Shown: positions 23,356 through 33,994 of the stretch, in pieces
Position numbering within the stretch: position 1 is the stretch's first letter
Layout of the letters: each line of letters starts with the position of its first letter
Assembly: GCA_023548195.1 (NCBI GenBank)
Contig: JAJHZJ010000575.1
Location: forward strand, 1,305,454-1,369,453
Direction of reading: 5' to 3'
DNA: 64,000 nucleotides
Source: Bettongia penicillata ogilbyi
Taxonomy: Eukaryota > Chordata > Mammalia > Diprotodontia > Potoroidae
The notes under the pieces: model-generated
The model's input: only the letters and a program-made list of their open reading frames with translations
What the model was told of the DNA's origin: nothing
Database searches by the model: none
Made by a program: the position numbers and the translations under genes

Positions 23356-23869
23356 TCTGTGGGCATACTTTTCCTGATGAGTTGCTGGTATAGATGCTCA
23401 TAAACATCACCACATTTGATCAATTTCACTAGAGCTATGTCATTTCTGAGGAAATATGCAATATTTGGGATGAAATCCTCAGAAGAGCACACAAATGCTT
23501 TCATAGTCGGAAGCCTTACTGACTCATTTTACCCACTATATCTAGCTTTTGAAAGTTATATTTCACTTTGAAACACCAAAGTTTTCTTTCAGCAGAGATG
23601 GGGAGCTCAGTGGCTAGCCCTTTAGTTGTATAATAAACCTTTACCATTTTGGTAAGTATTACATCAGAGAAGAGCACTCTGGGATCATATTCTTGCAGAG
23701 CAGTGATCTAAAGAGCCTGGTGTAGCCACGTTCCTGATATGACATTACTCAATAGCTTTCATGGACTCTTGACTCTGCAAACAAGATGAACTGTGGACTT
23801 TTCTGCACTTTGCTATTATGTAAAGAATGGAGCAATTGGCCATCAAAATGTTTGTCTGGGAGACTCTGG
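23356..23869. other. Intergenic, no gene seen
   Basis: Unrecognised sequence. An AATAAA occurs near 23632 without supporting context. Confidence 0.4.
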
Positions 23870-24130
23870 GGGTTCCAAAGACAAAATTGAAAACCAAACC
23901 TTGCCTTCAAAGAACTTCTACTCTATTCAAAAGGACCAACATCCAAAATACATATAAAATGGAAGAAGAAGAAGAAAAATGGAGTGTGAAGATGAGAGAA
24001 GGGGCTAGTACCTACAGAAATCAGGAAAGTCTTCATGTATAAAAAAGAGGGAGAGTTAAACCTTAAAGGAAATTAAGGATTTGAAATACGGAGGTGAGCA
24101 GTAAGTGCATTCGAGGAATGCGGATCAGAG
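23870..24130 (-). mobile_element. L2-like LINE, reverse
   Basis: The + strand 'ccttgccttcaaagaacttc', 'aggaaagtcttcatgtat', 'aaccttaaaggaaattaagg' and 'cagtaagtgcattcgagg' parallels the reverse complement of the L2 region just inside its 3' UTR. Confidence 0.5.
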
Positions 24131-24699
24131 ATGCTATGTGCAAGGATAGCAATAACGCTGTGTTCAGATTGCAGGATTTTCCTAAGCTCCCTCATTCTAT
24201 ATTGAGTACACATTTCCATTTTCTCTTTCAGAGCTAACAGAATTGCCTTATGCTTATGTGCTTTGCCTTTCACTAGATTTGGAATCCATACTCTAGGATA
24301 CAGCCTATTTTGTTGTGCTACCCATGAATACGTTGAAATACACTCATGTCCTACATTGAACTGTTGTGGTTGCCATGTAGTCTGCTGCCATTTAAATATA
24401 GTGATGTTTTATAAGACTATTGAAGTGAAGAGTACTTAGCTACTAAATGTAGCCTGCAACTCTGTCCTCATCCCCTTCCCACCAAATGTGGCTAAGCTGT
24501 GATCCCTGCATCTTTAGCACATCATGTTTCTTCCCTTTGAGGGTTATGGAGATTCAGGGAGCTGTCTGTCCCAGAGCCAGATTGCAGAGTAAGTAGTCTT
24601 GTCTCCTGTCTCAGAGTCTCTTCTATATTCCTTCTAATCGTTGCCACCCCCACTGCAGCTGTCCCACAGAAGCACAGTATGGTAAGACCAAATGAGACC
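24131..24699. other. Intergenic, no gene seen
   Basis: No repeat or coding signal recognised. Confidence 0.45.
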
Positions 24700-24832
24700 T
24701 TTTTCATTTTGTGGATAAGAAAATGGAGGTCCCTAGAAGGGCCATTATCAAGGCTACACAGTTATTAGGTGACAAGGCCAAGGTTTAAGCCTAGATTTTC
24801 TCACTTCAAATTCAGGGTTATACCCCCAACAA
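24700..24832 (+). mobile_element. MIR-type SINE
   Basis: Blocks 'cattttgtggataagaaaat', 'aaggctacacagttattagg' and 'caaggtttaagcctag' follow the MIR core. Confidence 0.6.
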
Positions 24833-26772
24833 TGCTGGTCACCTTTACCCTCTTCTATTTCCTCTTATCTCCTTTCTTGTGTCTTCAGTCACTACCCATT
24901 ATTCTACACATTCATGTAAAAAGCTTAGCCTTTTTTTCTTATCACCAGCAATCCAACCAATCACCAGAATAATAATATAAAAGCCTTCATATTTCCTTGG
25001 TTCCATTTCTGTTTTGACCTATTTACTGAGTGTTGAGAAACAGCTTTTTTGCCACAGAGAAGCTTGTCATTCCCCCTTCTCCTTTTCAGGTACAGAGCTG
25101 CTCTGAAAGCCAGAAGGTTCTTGAATTTCAGTTCTTTAGACAGCTGAGTGTTGACAGCATCATTTTATAAATCATAAGGCATATGGTGTACCGTAATGAC
25201 CAAAGTTTGCAAAAAATAATAGTAATATATACGGGTTATAGAACCTCCTCTATATGGACCAAAAGAAAGAATATCTCCATGATCGAAAATTTCTGGTCAT
25301 TAGGAATCCTATTCCATTGATTATGGAATTGTGATTATGAGAATTCTTCCAGCAAACTCAGCTCATCTGGTACCCTTTTCAGACCGTAAACAATATGCTG
25401 TTATACATCAATCGAAAAATGAAATAGACTCCCTGAGAACTGATTCCAGTATATTTGTCTTATTAAAGGCTGAAGGGCATTTCACCAAACATCTTTTTTA
25501 AGGATCCTGAAACTACTTTAATAAGCTGTGTCTTCCTGTATAATTTGACAAATTCATCTCCATTGTCACTGGGAAACACATTTGGAAATCTTTTGCCCAC
25601 TCTGATCTTTGCTTAAAAAAAAAAAATCTCAAAAAAAATCTTTCCTTGGCACTCCTCAGCTCTTACTAACACTTTGAGCTGTCTTCACCAGCATGTAACT
25701 TGGACAACATCTTGCAATGGACAGATGGATATGCTCTTTGGGTAATATTCCTAAGATGAAGAAAATGTTCCCTTTAACCAGCATCTGGGTAGCCTTTGAA
25801 GTTCTGTCATAGGTTAAAAACAGGCAGAAGTAATCCTTTTTCTCCACGTAAGTTGACTCTGCAAGTCATTTATTTTACTCTTTTTTTTTTGAGATAAGAT
25901 CTGTGCCAAGCTTTGAAATCTCAACTGAAGTATGTGTTCACTAAAAAAAGTCATGTATATAAAAGCAGCTCTTGGACATTTCTTTTCATCATTCATTTTG
26001 ATGGATGTCCTCCAAACATGCTACCCACATGGCCAGCTTGTGAATCTCTGGTGAGACATTTTTTTAATCTATAACTGCAACATTGATAAATGCAGTTCTA
26101 CATGTAGGCAGAAATAGATGACATTTTATTTATCATTACAGAAATATATACTATCCATGGCTCACCCAAGTGAATTATCACATTTAACTGTTAGCCTTCA
26201 CTCAACCACATAAACAAAGCATGACATCATCCTGATGTGTCTGTAAAAATTGTCTGCCATTCCAATAAGATCATTCATTGTGAACAATATCAAATAGATA
26301 CTTTCCTAACTCTTACAAGTACTCAAACATTCAAAATGTGGAAGAAGTAAGCAAAGGCAGATGAGACAAGAAAGCAAGGGGGAAAAGTAAAAAGGGAGCA
26401 AAGGCAGCAGCTAGAATGCAAGACTTTGAGTCCCAAGACCTGAGTCAAAGCCAGACCAATGGACTTTGGCACAGTTCAAGTAGGAGGTTTCATGTTGTCA
26501 TGATAGGAACCACAAACTGGACCTAGACCCAAGAATGAAAAAGCACATGTTCAGTTTGGGGATAGGGAGGTAGGAAAGGTAGGGTTGTTATTGGAAAGAG
26601 GGATAAGGGCAAAGTGATGTAGGATCAGAGAGAAGCTCAATGCAGCCTAGAATCTAGCAGCCTTCTATTGTAAGTACTTATTCCTACTAACGAGGTACAG
26701 TTGAAAGACTTAAAGGTCTGTCAACTTAGTCCAGATAAGATACTCTCTAAATCTGGCTTCCTATGGCACCTA
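24833..26772. other. Long repeat-poor intergenic stretch
   Basis: About 1.9 kb without a confidently recognised repeat. It contains short A/T runs (25613-25625, 25883-25891). No coding frame or RNA gene is supported. A candidate for conserved noncoding DNA. Confidence 0.45.
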
Positions 26773-27092
26773 GGGGCAGCTAGGTGGTGCCGTGAATAGA
26801 GCACCAGTGCAGGAGTCAGGAGGACCGGAGTTCAAATCTCACCTCAGACACTTGACACTCACTAGCTGTGTGACCTTGGTCAAGTCACTTAACCCCAATT
26901 GCCTCATCCTGGGTCATCTCTAGTCATTCTGATGAATATCTGGTCCCTGGATTCAGATGGCTCTGGAGGAGAAGTGAGGCTGGTGACCTGCACAGCTTTC
27001 CCTCACTCAAAACAAAGTCAAGTGCAAGTCTTGTCATCATTTCTCTGATGGCATGGTCTTCTTTAGCAATGAAGGACGAACACACATCACTA
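26773..27092 (+). mobile_element. WALLSI-like marsupial tRNA SINE with RTE-type tail
   Basis: A nearly full-length, little-diverged copy. It has the head 'ggggcagctaggtggtgcc', a B-box-like 'gagttcaaatctc' near 26829, 'ctagctgtgtgaccttgg' and 'cttaaccccaattgcctc'. A second half follows ('tcagatggctctggagg', 'caaagtcaagtgcaagtc') and ends 'gcaatgaaggacgaacac'. That end resembles the ends of the RTE-like LINE at 33995-34386 and 54717-55433, which suggests the mobilising partner. Confidence 0.8.
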
Positions 27093-27254
27093 TGGCATTG
27101 TCTCAATTGTTCCACCCTAGTTATAGCACTCTTCCTTGACTAAATCCCATTCCCTCTGAGGGTGGGATGAACCAGATAATCCCTAAGTCCTCTGAAGGGC
27201 AAAGAACTAATATGAAAAATAGAAATCTTGTGCTACTGAAGTTTAGATATTTTT

Positions 27255-27480
27255 GTGGTGGTTGTTCCATTTCTCAGTCATGTCTGACTCTTTGTGATCC
27301 CATGAACCGTAGCACACCAGGGCCTTTTATCCTCCACTCTTTCCTGAAGTCTGTCTAAGCTCATGCTTTTTGCTTCCATGACATTATCTATCCATCTTGT
27401 CTTCCACTGTTCTTTTTCTTTTTGCCTTCAATCTTTCCCAACATCAGGGATTTCCACTGAGTCTTATTTTTTTATCTCAG
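27255..27480 (-). mobile_element. BovB-like RTE 3' region, reverse
   Basis: The + strand 'tcagtcatgtctgactcttt', 'gatcccatgaaccgtagcac', 'cttccatgacattatc' and 'gccttcaatctttcccaac' is the reverse complement of the BovB/RTE 3' coding end as known from ruminants and marsupials. Too short and decayed for a reading frame. Confidence 0.75.
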
Positions 27481-28059
27481 AGTCAGAGTTATACTAGACA
27501 CTTATTTTCACAATAAAATTGGATAGTTTTTACTCTAATCCCCTTGTTCTATAACACCTTGTTCTAAAGGACTCAGTGCAGTGTCATGAATGCAATATTA
27601 AGTATCTTAAGAGCTTTTCACATGAAACAGTTTCACTTTCTCTGACTTCCAAAAAATTATTCCTTTCTCTGGCCCAAATCATTGCCTTTGCTGCCACCAC
27701 CATGGGTCTTGGGCTACCCTCTTAGCTTAATGGGAGCCTAGATTTCTGGTAGGAAAGGATTGTACAGGGCACAGAGTCCAATCCCCTCAGGTAATAGATG
27801 AGGAAACCAACAACCCATAAAATACCTGTAAAAAATGACTCTAAGCAAATTCTAGAGCAGCAGAAGCCATAAAATGACAGAGTAAAAGAGATTTCCAGTC
27901 CAAGGCAGACTGAAAGCCTGACAGGAAAAGTCTGTCCTACCAGAGTGCAGCCCAGCATGGGACAGCAAGGATAGGCCTGGAGAAGACTTCAAGGTGCCAC
28001 TGGCATCAGCTGCAGGTCCAAGAGTCCTCAACTAATAAATTTCAAAGACAATTTCAAAA
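27481..28059. other. Intergenic, no gene seen
   Basis: Weak SINE-like trace near 27770-27830; otherwise unrecognised. Confidence 0.4.
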
Positions 28060-28897
28060 GTCAATGAGAAAGCTATTTCACCTGGGAGAGAAGGGAATAC
28101 AGCATCTAGCCCTGGCCCCAGGTGGGAGCAGCTTTCACGGTCGGAGCCCTGGCCTAAAGACCCTAGGGGAACTGAGCACCTGATCTGGATCTCAGTCCTT
28201 AGTGGTAGCCCTGGGGTGAGGAAGAGTGCTAGTTGACTGGTGGAGCTGGTGGAGGCTTTGGAGAGGGAATTCTACTTTTAGAAAAGAGTGCTTGTATTTG
28301 CTCCCAGACCAGAGTGCAGATTAGGAGAGGAGTAAACTCCTCTCCCTTGATTGTGCCACCATGGAGGAACTGAGAGCTTACAAGTCCCCAGATTATACCT
28401 TCCTCTTGATGAAGAACTCAAAAGTTAAGTAACTGACTGGGAAAATGCCCCAAAAAGGGAAAAAGAATAAGACAATAGAAGGTTACTTTCTTGATGAGCA
28501 GGTATTTTCTTCCATCCTTTCAGATGAGGAGGAACAATGCATACCATCAGAGGAAGGCCTAAAAGTTAAGGTTTCTGCATCCAAAACCTCCAAAATAAAT
28601 ATGCAATTGTCTCAAGCCACTGAAGAGCTCAAAAAGGATTTTGAAAATCAAGTAAGAGAGGTGGAGGAAAAATTGGAAAGAGAAATGAGAGCAATGCAGA
28701 AAGTCATGAAAAGCAAGTCAACACCTTGCTACAAGAGACCCAAAAAAGTGCTGAAGAAATTAACACCTTTAAAAATAGGCTAACTCAATTGGCAACAGAG
28801 GCTCAAATGGGGAAAAGAAAGCCTTAAAAAGCAGAATTAGCCAAATGGAAAAGGAAGTTCAAAAACTCACTGAAGAAAATAGAGAGAGAGCGATGAT
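28060..28897 (+). mobile_element. Marsupial L1: 5' UTR plus start of ORF1
   Basis: The GC-richer 28060-28440 segment reads like a marsupial L1 5' UTR ('gagtaaactcctctccc', 'accatggaggaactgagag'). It is followed by ORF1. The element stops near 28897, where a MIR-type sequence begins, so only the 5' end is present. That is unusual, because L1 copies are normally truncated at the 5' end. Confidence 0.7.
28445..28783 (+). pseudogene. L1 ORF1 N-terminal fragment, frameshifted
   Basis: A 112-residue frame starts MPQKGKKNKT. It continues into a Lys/Glu-rich coiled-coil-like stretch (about residues 55-90, heptad-like LKKDFENQVREVEEKL), typical of L1 ORF1, the RNA-binding trimeric nucleic-acid chaperone of L1 particles. 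After about codon 90 the homologous reading continues in another frame (the ETQKSAEEINTF-type stretch). The native frame then ends at 28783, and a further stop lies near 28826. No RRM or C-terminal domain remains. Inactive. Confidence 0.75.
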
Positions 28898-29005
28898 GAA
28901 GCCATGAGTGGTTAAATGATTTGCTCAGGATCACAAAACCAGTTTCTAAGATAATATTTGTAAAGGGACTTCCTGGCTCTAAGTCTGATGACTTCACCAT
29001 TACAC
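28898..29005 (+). mobile_element. MIR-type SINE fragment
   Basis: The sequence 'gagtggttaaatgatttgc', 'caggatcacaaaaccag' and 'ctggctctaagtctgatgac' matches the MIR 3' half. A 43-base piece (28938-28980) recurs at 30025-30067. Confidence 0.6.
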
Positions 29006-29284
29006 CTTTTATTTCCCATAGCCCTTCTCTTACTTAGTCACATATAGTACATTCTAAGAACAGTCATATCAAATGCAGGAGAAATGACTTTATTCCAGGG
29101 ATGGGGACTGATCATTCTATGGCTTGTTGACTTCAAAAGATACAAAGATCATAGAGAAGATGAGGAGTGCAGCTTTGTCCAATTGGGAGCTAAGTTTTAC
29201 CAAGAACTCCGTTGATGCTTCATTGCTGACCTAGATTCTGCTCTCCTGTGGCCCTCTGAGAAACCTTCAACTTCAGTCACTCAA

Positions 29285-29335
29285 TCTATAAACATTTATT
29301 TAGAGCCTACTATGTGCCATGCACCAATGACTCAA
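29285..29335 (-). mobile_element. L2 3' terminus, reverse
   Basis: The short match 'taaacatttatttagagcc' then 'tactatgtgccatgcacc' is the complement of the L2 end. Confidence 0.5.
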
Positions 29336-29394
29336 CTTTGGTGTATCTCTTGAGTGTCCTCCATCCCAAAGGAAGCAATAGATCCCCAATCTAT

Positions 29395-29815
29395 CTGCCA
29401 ACCCCCATCCAGTAAGCTGTAATTGCTCCCTATTACTTCTAGGATCAAATACTTTGTTGGGTAGATAAAGCCTTGATGATCAGCATGCTGTGCCCCTCAT
29501 CCAGTCTCCTTTGACCTTCGAGCCCACCTTGACATTATTCAAGCACATATCATATCCTGTGTCCATACCTTGACACACTGCAGTGCCAGGCAAGCCTTGC
29601 CCCCTCATGTCTGGCCTTTTGGGGATCCTTCATCCTTCATGAAAGATTCAGCTCCCTGGCCACTGCTATGGGAAACCTTTCTAGGAAATCTTTCTGGATT
29701 TCCTTGTTTTGAGCATCCTTTCATGAGTGTAAATGGTACCCCTCTTCCCTCTCCATGAAAACTCCCTCAGGTCAAGGTTTTGGCTACTGTGCTTCTTTTT
29801 GCCTTTGTTACAAGG
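29395..29815 (+). mobile_element. L2-type LINE, 3' third
   Basis: Blocks 'gctccctattacttctagg', 'gatcaaatactttg', 'tggccttttggggatcc' and 'aactccctcaggtcaagg' follow the order of the L2 3' region. No frame is intact. Confidence 0.55.
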
Positions 29816-29929
29816 CAAAGTTTGCCAGGGAAGGGCATCTGTAGGGATGACTAATGCAAAAGTGAAAAATGCAAGAAAACTTTAAAAAAAATTCCATGCA
29901 AATTTCTTGTCAGGAGGATTGTTTCATTT

Positions 29930-30120
29930 ATTTTGTACTTATAACCCCAGCACTAGTCCAGTGCCTGACCCATGTTGTTGCTCATTGACTGATTGAGGGC
30001 AGACACTCGTCTTTTTCCTTTTTTACCAGTTTCGAAGATAATATTTGTAAGGGGACTTCCCGGCTCTTTCACATAGTAGGCACTTGGCAAATCCTGCTTA
30101 AATTGAGTTGATTGACTCCA
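29930..30120 (+). mobile_element. L2/MIR tail interrupted by a 43-base insert
   Basis: The tail wording 'ccccagcactagtccagtgc' and 'ttgctcattgactgattgag', then 'cacatagtaggcacttggc', is L2-like. It is split by a segment (30025-30067) that is 93% identical (40 of 43) to 28938-28980. Confidence 0.5.
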
Positions 30121-30589
30121 GTTCTGGTCTCTGGTTATTCATTTCAGTCCAGTCTCTTTCCCCCTTAACTGAGCATTAGCTTTTTACTGACTCCCTACTC
30201 CTGCTCAGTGAATTCTTCCTCTTCGCTAACTGTAACTTACACCCCAGGAGTGAGATTTGGGGCAAAAGTGGAGTCTGCCATGCTAGAATCCCTGATGGTT
30301 TCACAGCGGCGATTCTCTGTCTAGCCACCAGGCAGCTGGGCAGCCTCGGGGAATGAAAAAGATTCAAAAAAAAAAGTGATGCTTTCATGGAGATGAGCTG
30401 ATTATGGCATTTCCTCTACCCGCATAATCCTATTACTTGATACAGGTTGTTCTTGGCTAAGTAACTATTCTCTCAAAAACATTTGGAGGAACATAGGGGT
30501 GCTAAGGAAAAACATGATGTGTAGATATATATTGCTGTACTAGGCATAACTGTACCAATGCAGCTCTGTAAGCATTACTCCTTATTCAT
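30121..30589. other. Intergenic, no gene seen
   Basis: Unrecognised, no coding signal. Confidence 0.4.
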
Positions 30590-30750
30590 TAGTTAGAAGA
30601 TATGAGTTCAAATCCTACATCTGATATTGATCCTGTCTGACCTTGGAAAAGTCACCAAACATCCCTCAGCCATGGTTTCCTCAAATGTCCAATGAAAGGG
30701 ATACATGCAATGGCTGGTGCCATACCTTCCAGCTCCAAATCTATGAAACT
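30590..30750 (+). mobile_element. tRNA-type SINE (MIR-like)
   Basis: B-box-like 'tgagttcaaatcctac', then 'tctgaccttggaaaagtcac', 'ccatggtttcctcaaatg' and 'cttccagctccaaatctatg' in order. Confidence 0.6.
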
Positions 30751-30884
30751 CTATTACCATGGTTTATACTTAGAGATTTCCTTCGCACCTTAAAACCATT
30801 TAGCATCAAAATGCCAAAGGATAAATGGATTACAGGATTTCAAGCTGAAGGAACATTAGAAATCATTTATGGTTTCATCAGCTC

Positions 30885-30985
30885 AGCACGGGGTGCCAAG
30901 CATATAGTAGGAGCTTAACACGTGTTTGTTATTATTGGTTCTTTTTCAGTCCCATCTGACTCTTTATGACCCCATGTTTATTCAC
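30885..30985. mobile_element. L2 tail fused to reverse MAR1/RTE tail
   Basis: 'gccaagcatatagtaggagc' (L2/MIR end, +) runs into 'cagtcccatctgactcttta' and 'tgaccccatg'. The latter is the reverse complement of the MAR1/BovB-type tail. Confidence 0.45.
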
Positions 30986-31150
30986 TGACTAAATGACTAG
31001 ACATACTTGGAAGACTGGCTGCTAAGGCCAGTGGGCACTAATGAAGGTGGGCACTATAGTTTTCAGAAAACTAGAGAAATCAGATATCCTATAAATATTG
31101 AAGGAGTAAATATGGCATTAATAGAATAAGAGGACTGACTTCAAATGTAA

Positions 31151-31625
31151 TCAATCAATATTTACTAAGCTTCTACTGTGGCATTGTGCTGAGATCTAGG
31201 GTCACCCAGATGACCTACAAAAGGAAGGCATCAGTGTTTAGGGGAGTGGGGAAAGATTGGTTGTGGGAGGTGGGATTTTAGCTGGGGCTTGAAAGAAATG
31301 GAGGAAGTCCAGAGGTGGGGATAATGAAGGAGAATAGAGAAAACCTGTGAAAATGCCCCTAGGCCTGGAGATGGAGTGTCTGGTTCAAATAAAAGAAAGG
31401 AAGCCTTTGTTACTAGACAGCGGAGTGTATGGAAGTGAAGGAGGTATAAGAAGACTGGAAAGAAAGAATGGGGTCAGTTTATGGAAAACATTTGCAGAGT
31501 CATTGTAGTTTATTGAATGAGACAAGCCATGACATGATCAAATTTGAACTCAAGGAGGATCCGTGACAACTGAGTGCAGGATGGGCCTAACTGGAGAGAG
31601 ACTTGAATCTGAGGGACCAACCAGA
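31151..31625 (-). mobile_element. L2 LINE 3' region, reverse
   Basis: The + strand runs 'atcaatatttactaagcttc', 'gattttagctggggcttg', 'gaaaatgcccctaggcctgg', 'gagatggagtgtctggttc' and 'gacatgatcaaatttg'. This is the reverse complement of L2, in unbroken order over about 475 bases. Confidence 0.75.
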
Positions 31626-31691
31626 AGTACCTTTATTTCGTGTTTGAGTTTCATTATAATATGCCTGATAAATGAATGAAAAGCTTTTATC

Positions 31692-31885
31692 AGGTTTTTT
31701 TGTCCTTCATTTTCGAAGAAGACCATGACATCAAGATTATGATATGACTTGCACTTGACTTTGATTTGAGTGAGGGAGGGCTGTGCAAGGTCACCAGCGA
31801 CACCTTTTCCTTTAGAGCCATCTGGGTCCAGTGGCCAAATATTCATCGGGATGACTGGAGATGGTCCAGGATGCCAAGTGGGACC
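31692..31885 (-). mobile_element. WALLSI-like SINE, 3' half, reverse
   Basis: The complement of the second half of the SINE at 26773-27092: tail 'gtccttcattttcgaag', then 'cttgcacttgactttg', 'gtgcaaggtcaccag' and 'agagccatctgggtcc'. The tRNA head is missing. Confidence 0.75.
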
Positions 31886-32044
31886 TTGGCCATTTTAGAC
31901 TAAATAAAGTCTTACCAGATTCTCACTTTGAGTAAGATGCACCCATTCAATGAATAGGCCTCTTTAGGTAGTTACTCAGGGGATGGTCCCTTTTTAATAA
32001 AAGAAAAAAATCAAACTGAGAGGGGACCCTCAGGGTTCCTGGGT

Positions 32045-32168
32045 AAAAGAGAAACAGTTACTACACTTCCTCATCTTCAAAATGAGCTGGAGAAAGAAAT
32101 GGCAAAGTTCAGTATCTTTACCAAGAAAATTGAGGTCCCGAAGAGTCAGATATAACTGAATAGCAACC
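32045..32168 (+). mobile_element. MAR1 SINE, 3' half
   Basis: Blocks 'caaaatgagctggagaaag', 'cagtatctttaccaag' and 'cgaagagtcagatataactg' are the body and BovB-like tail of MAR1. Confidence 0.75.
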
Positions 32169-32655
32169 CACATAGCAGAATGATACACCGAAAAGGAGGT
32201 TTTGGTCCAGAAAGTTTCTGGGACATTTAGTAAAGCAATAACAATACACAATAACACACCTCACTGAAGGAGAATGGACCAGCTGATATGGTCTTGGTTC
32301 CTGGTATCTGAATGGTGGGAGGGGTAGAAGGAAGAGAAAGCTTGAGCTAGACTTGTTTGCCAGGCAGTATAGGAATATTAAATGAGATTTCAAAAGTAAT
32401 TATAGAAAAACAAACCTATCTTGCACTATTGCCCTCTTTCAAATAAATGTTGGCCTCACGTTGAAGCAGAAAACTGAACACCAGAAATTACTCGAATGTT
32501 GGGGATGGGGTAGGGGACACCAGTGTCTAGCATGAGGAAGAACAGGGAGGAGACATTGATGGGAAAATTGGAAGAGAAAGATCCTCCTATATGTCAAGAT
32601 GGGTTTTTTTGGGGTTGAATTGGGAGCAGGGAAGAGTTCCCCAATTAGCCTTTTG
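32169..32655. other. Intergenic, no gene seen
   Basis: Unrecognised sequence between two SINEs. Confidence 0.4.
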
Positions 32656-32935
32656 GTTATGATGAGGCAACTAGGTTGGGCAGTGGTTAGATCAATGAGC
32701 TTAAGTCAGGAGGATCCAAGTTCAAATTTGCCCCAGACCGTTAATATCAGTGTGAACCTAGGTAAGGTTAACTTGTCTGTCTTCCTCAGTTCAACTGTAA
32801 AATGGGGATCATAGCACCTACTTCCCAGAGTTGTTGTACAGATCAAATGAGATGATCTTCATAAATGAGTTTAGTGCAGCACCTGACATATAATAGGTGC
32901 TTAATAAATGCTTGTTTCCTTCCTTCCATGGAATC
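32656..32935 (+). mobile_element. MIR/THER1-type SINE, nearly complete
   Basis: All parts are present: head 'gaggcaactaggttgggcag', B-box-like 'aagttcaaatttgcc', 'caactgtaaaatggggatc', 'gttgttgtacagatcaaatg' and the end 'aataggtgcttaataaatgc'. One of the most complete SINEs here. Confidence 0.75.
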
Positions 32936-32974
32936 TTCTCACAGCTTATGGCTTTGGAGAGTTATAGAGGGATG

Positions 32975-33088
32975 CTGAAAGGTTAAAGAACTTGCCTAGG
33001 GTCATCATGGCATGTCAGAGGTAGGCCTTGAACCCAGACCTTGACTCCGAGACTGGTGCTATTCATTATGACATGCTCCTTCTTGTAT
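32975..33088 (+). mobile_element. MIR-type SINE fragment
   Basis: 'gaaaggttaaagaacttgcc', 'catgtcagaggtaggccttg' and 'aacccagaccttgactcc' in MIR order. Confidence 0.65.
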
Positions 33089-33094
33089 TCCATG

Positions 33095-33215
33095 TTCATT
33101 TTACAGACTAGCAAACTGAGGCCCAGAAAGGTCAACTGAATTGTTGAGGGCTGCAGACATGGTAAATGTCAGAGCCCAAATTCCAGGCAAGGCTTTGGTG
33201 ATGTCTAATTCAACT
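33095..33215 (+). mobile_element. MIR-type SINE fragment
   Basis: 'cattttacagactagcaaac', 'tgaggcccagaaaggtc' and 'gtaaatgtcagagcccaaat' in order. It follows directly behind the previous copy. Confidence 0.6.
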
Positions 33216-33789
33216 TTCTTTCCATCGTGTTATAATTGTTACTCATGATCATCTAGTACGCTTCTGGTGGATTATAGGCAAGCAAATCAATGGCAGAGAA
33301 AGTGACAAAGAAACTGAAACCAAAGAAATTGAGCAATGTACTGAGTTAATTACCAGCAGGGCCTACCAAGAACTCTGGTGGAGAACCTAAGTTTTGATTA
33401 GATTAGAATAGCAGGAAATTTTCTAATTCTGATTTTAATTCTTCCTCCACTTTATCATGTTGCATACTCACACGAAGAATCTTCTGTTTTGCATATGGCT
33501 ACTCTCTGGAGCAGGAGATTATATAAACAAATGCATTCTTCAATTAATCCTAATTCTCTAGGACCCTGAGAATATAGAGGGATGTTTCAACAGAAATGGG
33601 GCAAGGAATGGATTGGAGCTTGGGGAGGGGAGGTCACTTTGTTCTCTGATAGAATGATTACATTAAGATACTTAGCAAACAAGTTAGAAGCAACCCGAGG
33701 AAAATGTCTTCGAAAAATACTGTTGAATAAATCTCCATTATGAATAAGGGGCTTTGTTAGGTGCTATTTTCGTAAGAACAATGCCTGCA
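33216..33789. other. Intergenic, no gene seen
   Basis: Unique-looking, no coding signal. Confidence 0.4.
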
Positions 33790-33905
33790 AACATATATCC
33801 TAGGCCACTGTGCTAGGACCCAGGGGAAACACAGAGATAAATAAAACTCAGTCCTGCTCTTGAGGGGACTTGACTTGGTTGCAGATAATAATAAGAGAAG
33901 ATGTA
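33790..33905 (-). mobile_element. L2 LINE 3' end, reverse
   Basis: The + strand 'ctaggccactgtgctaggac', 'gggaaacacagagataaa' and 'cagtcctgctcttgagggg' is the complement of the L2 3' UTR. Confidence 0.5.
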
Positions 33906-33994
33906 AGAACATGAGGCCGTTAGGAACGAACCATTAAATGCTCTTGGAAGTTGCAGGTCTGTGTGGTACCTGATCAAGAGGTGGGCAGGGATCA

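Noticed and set aside
23580..23900. Possible LTR around an AATAAA near 23632
   Set aside because: No TATA box at LTR spacing, no terminal TG/CA and no primer-binding site.
26773..26900. Possible tRNA gene
   Set aside because: The tRNA-like A/B boxes belong to a SINE head. No cloverleaf with an anticodon stem can be supported.
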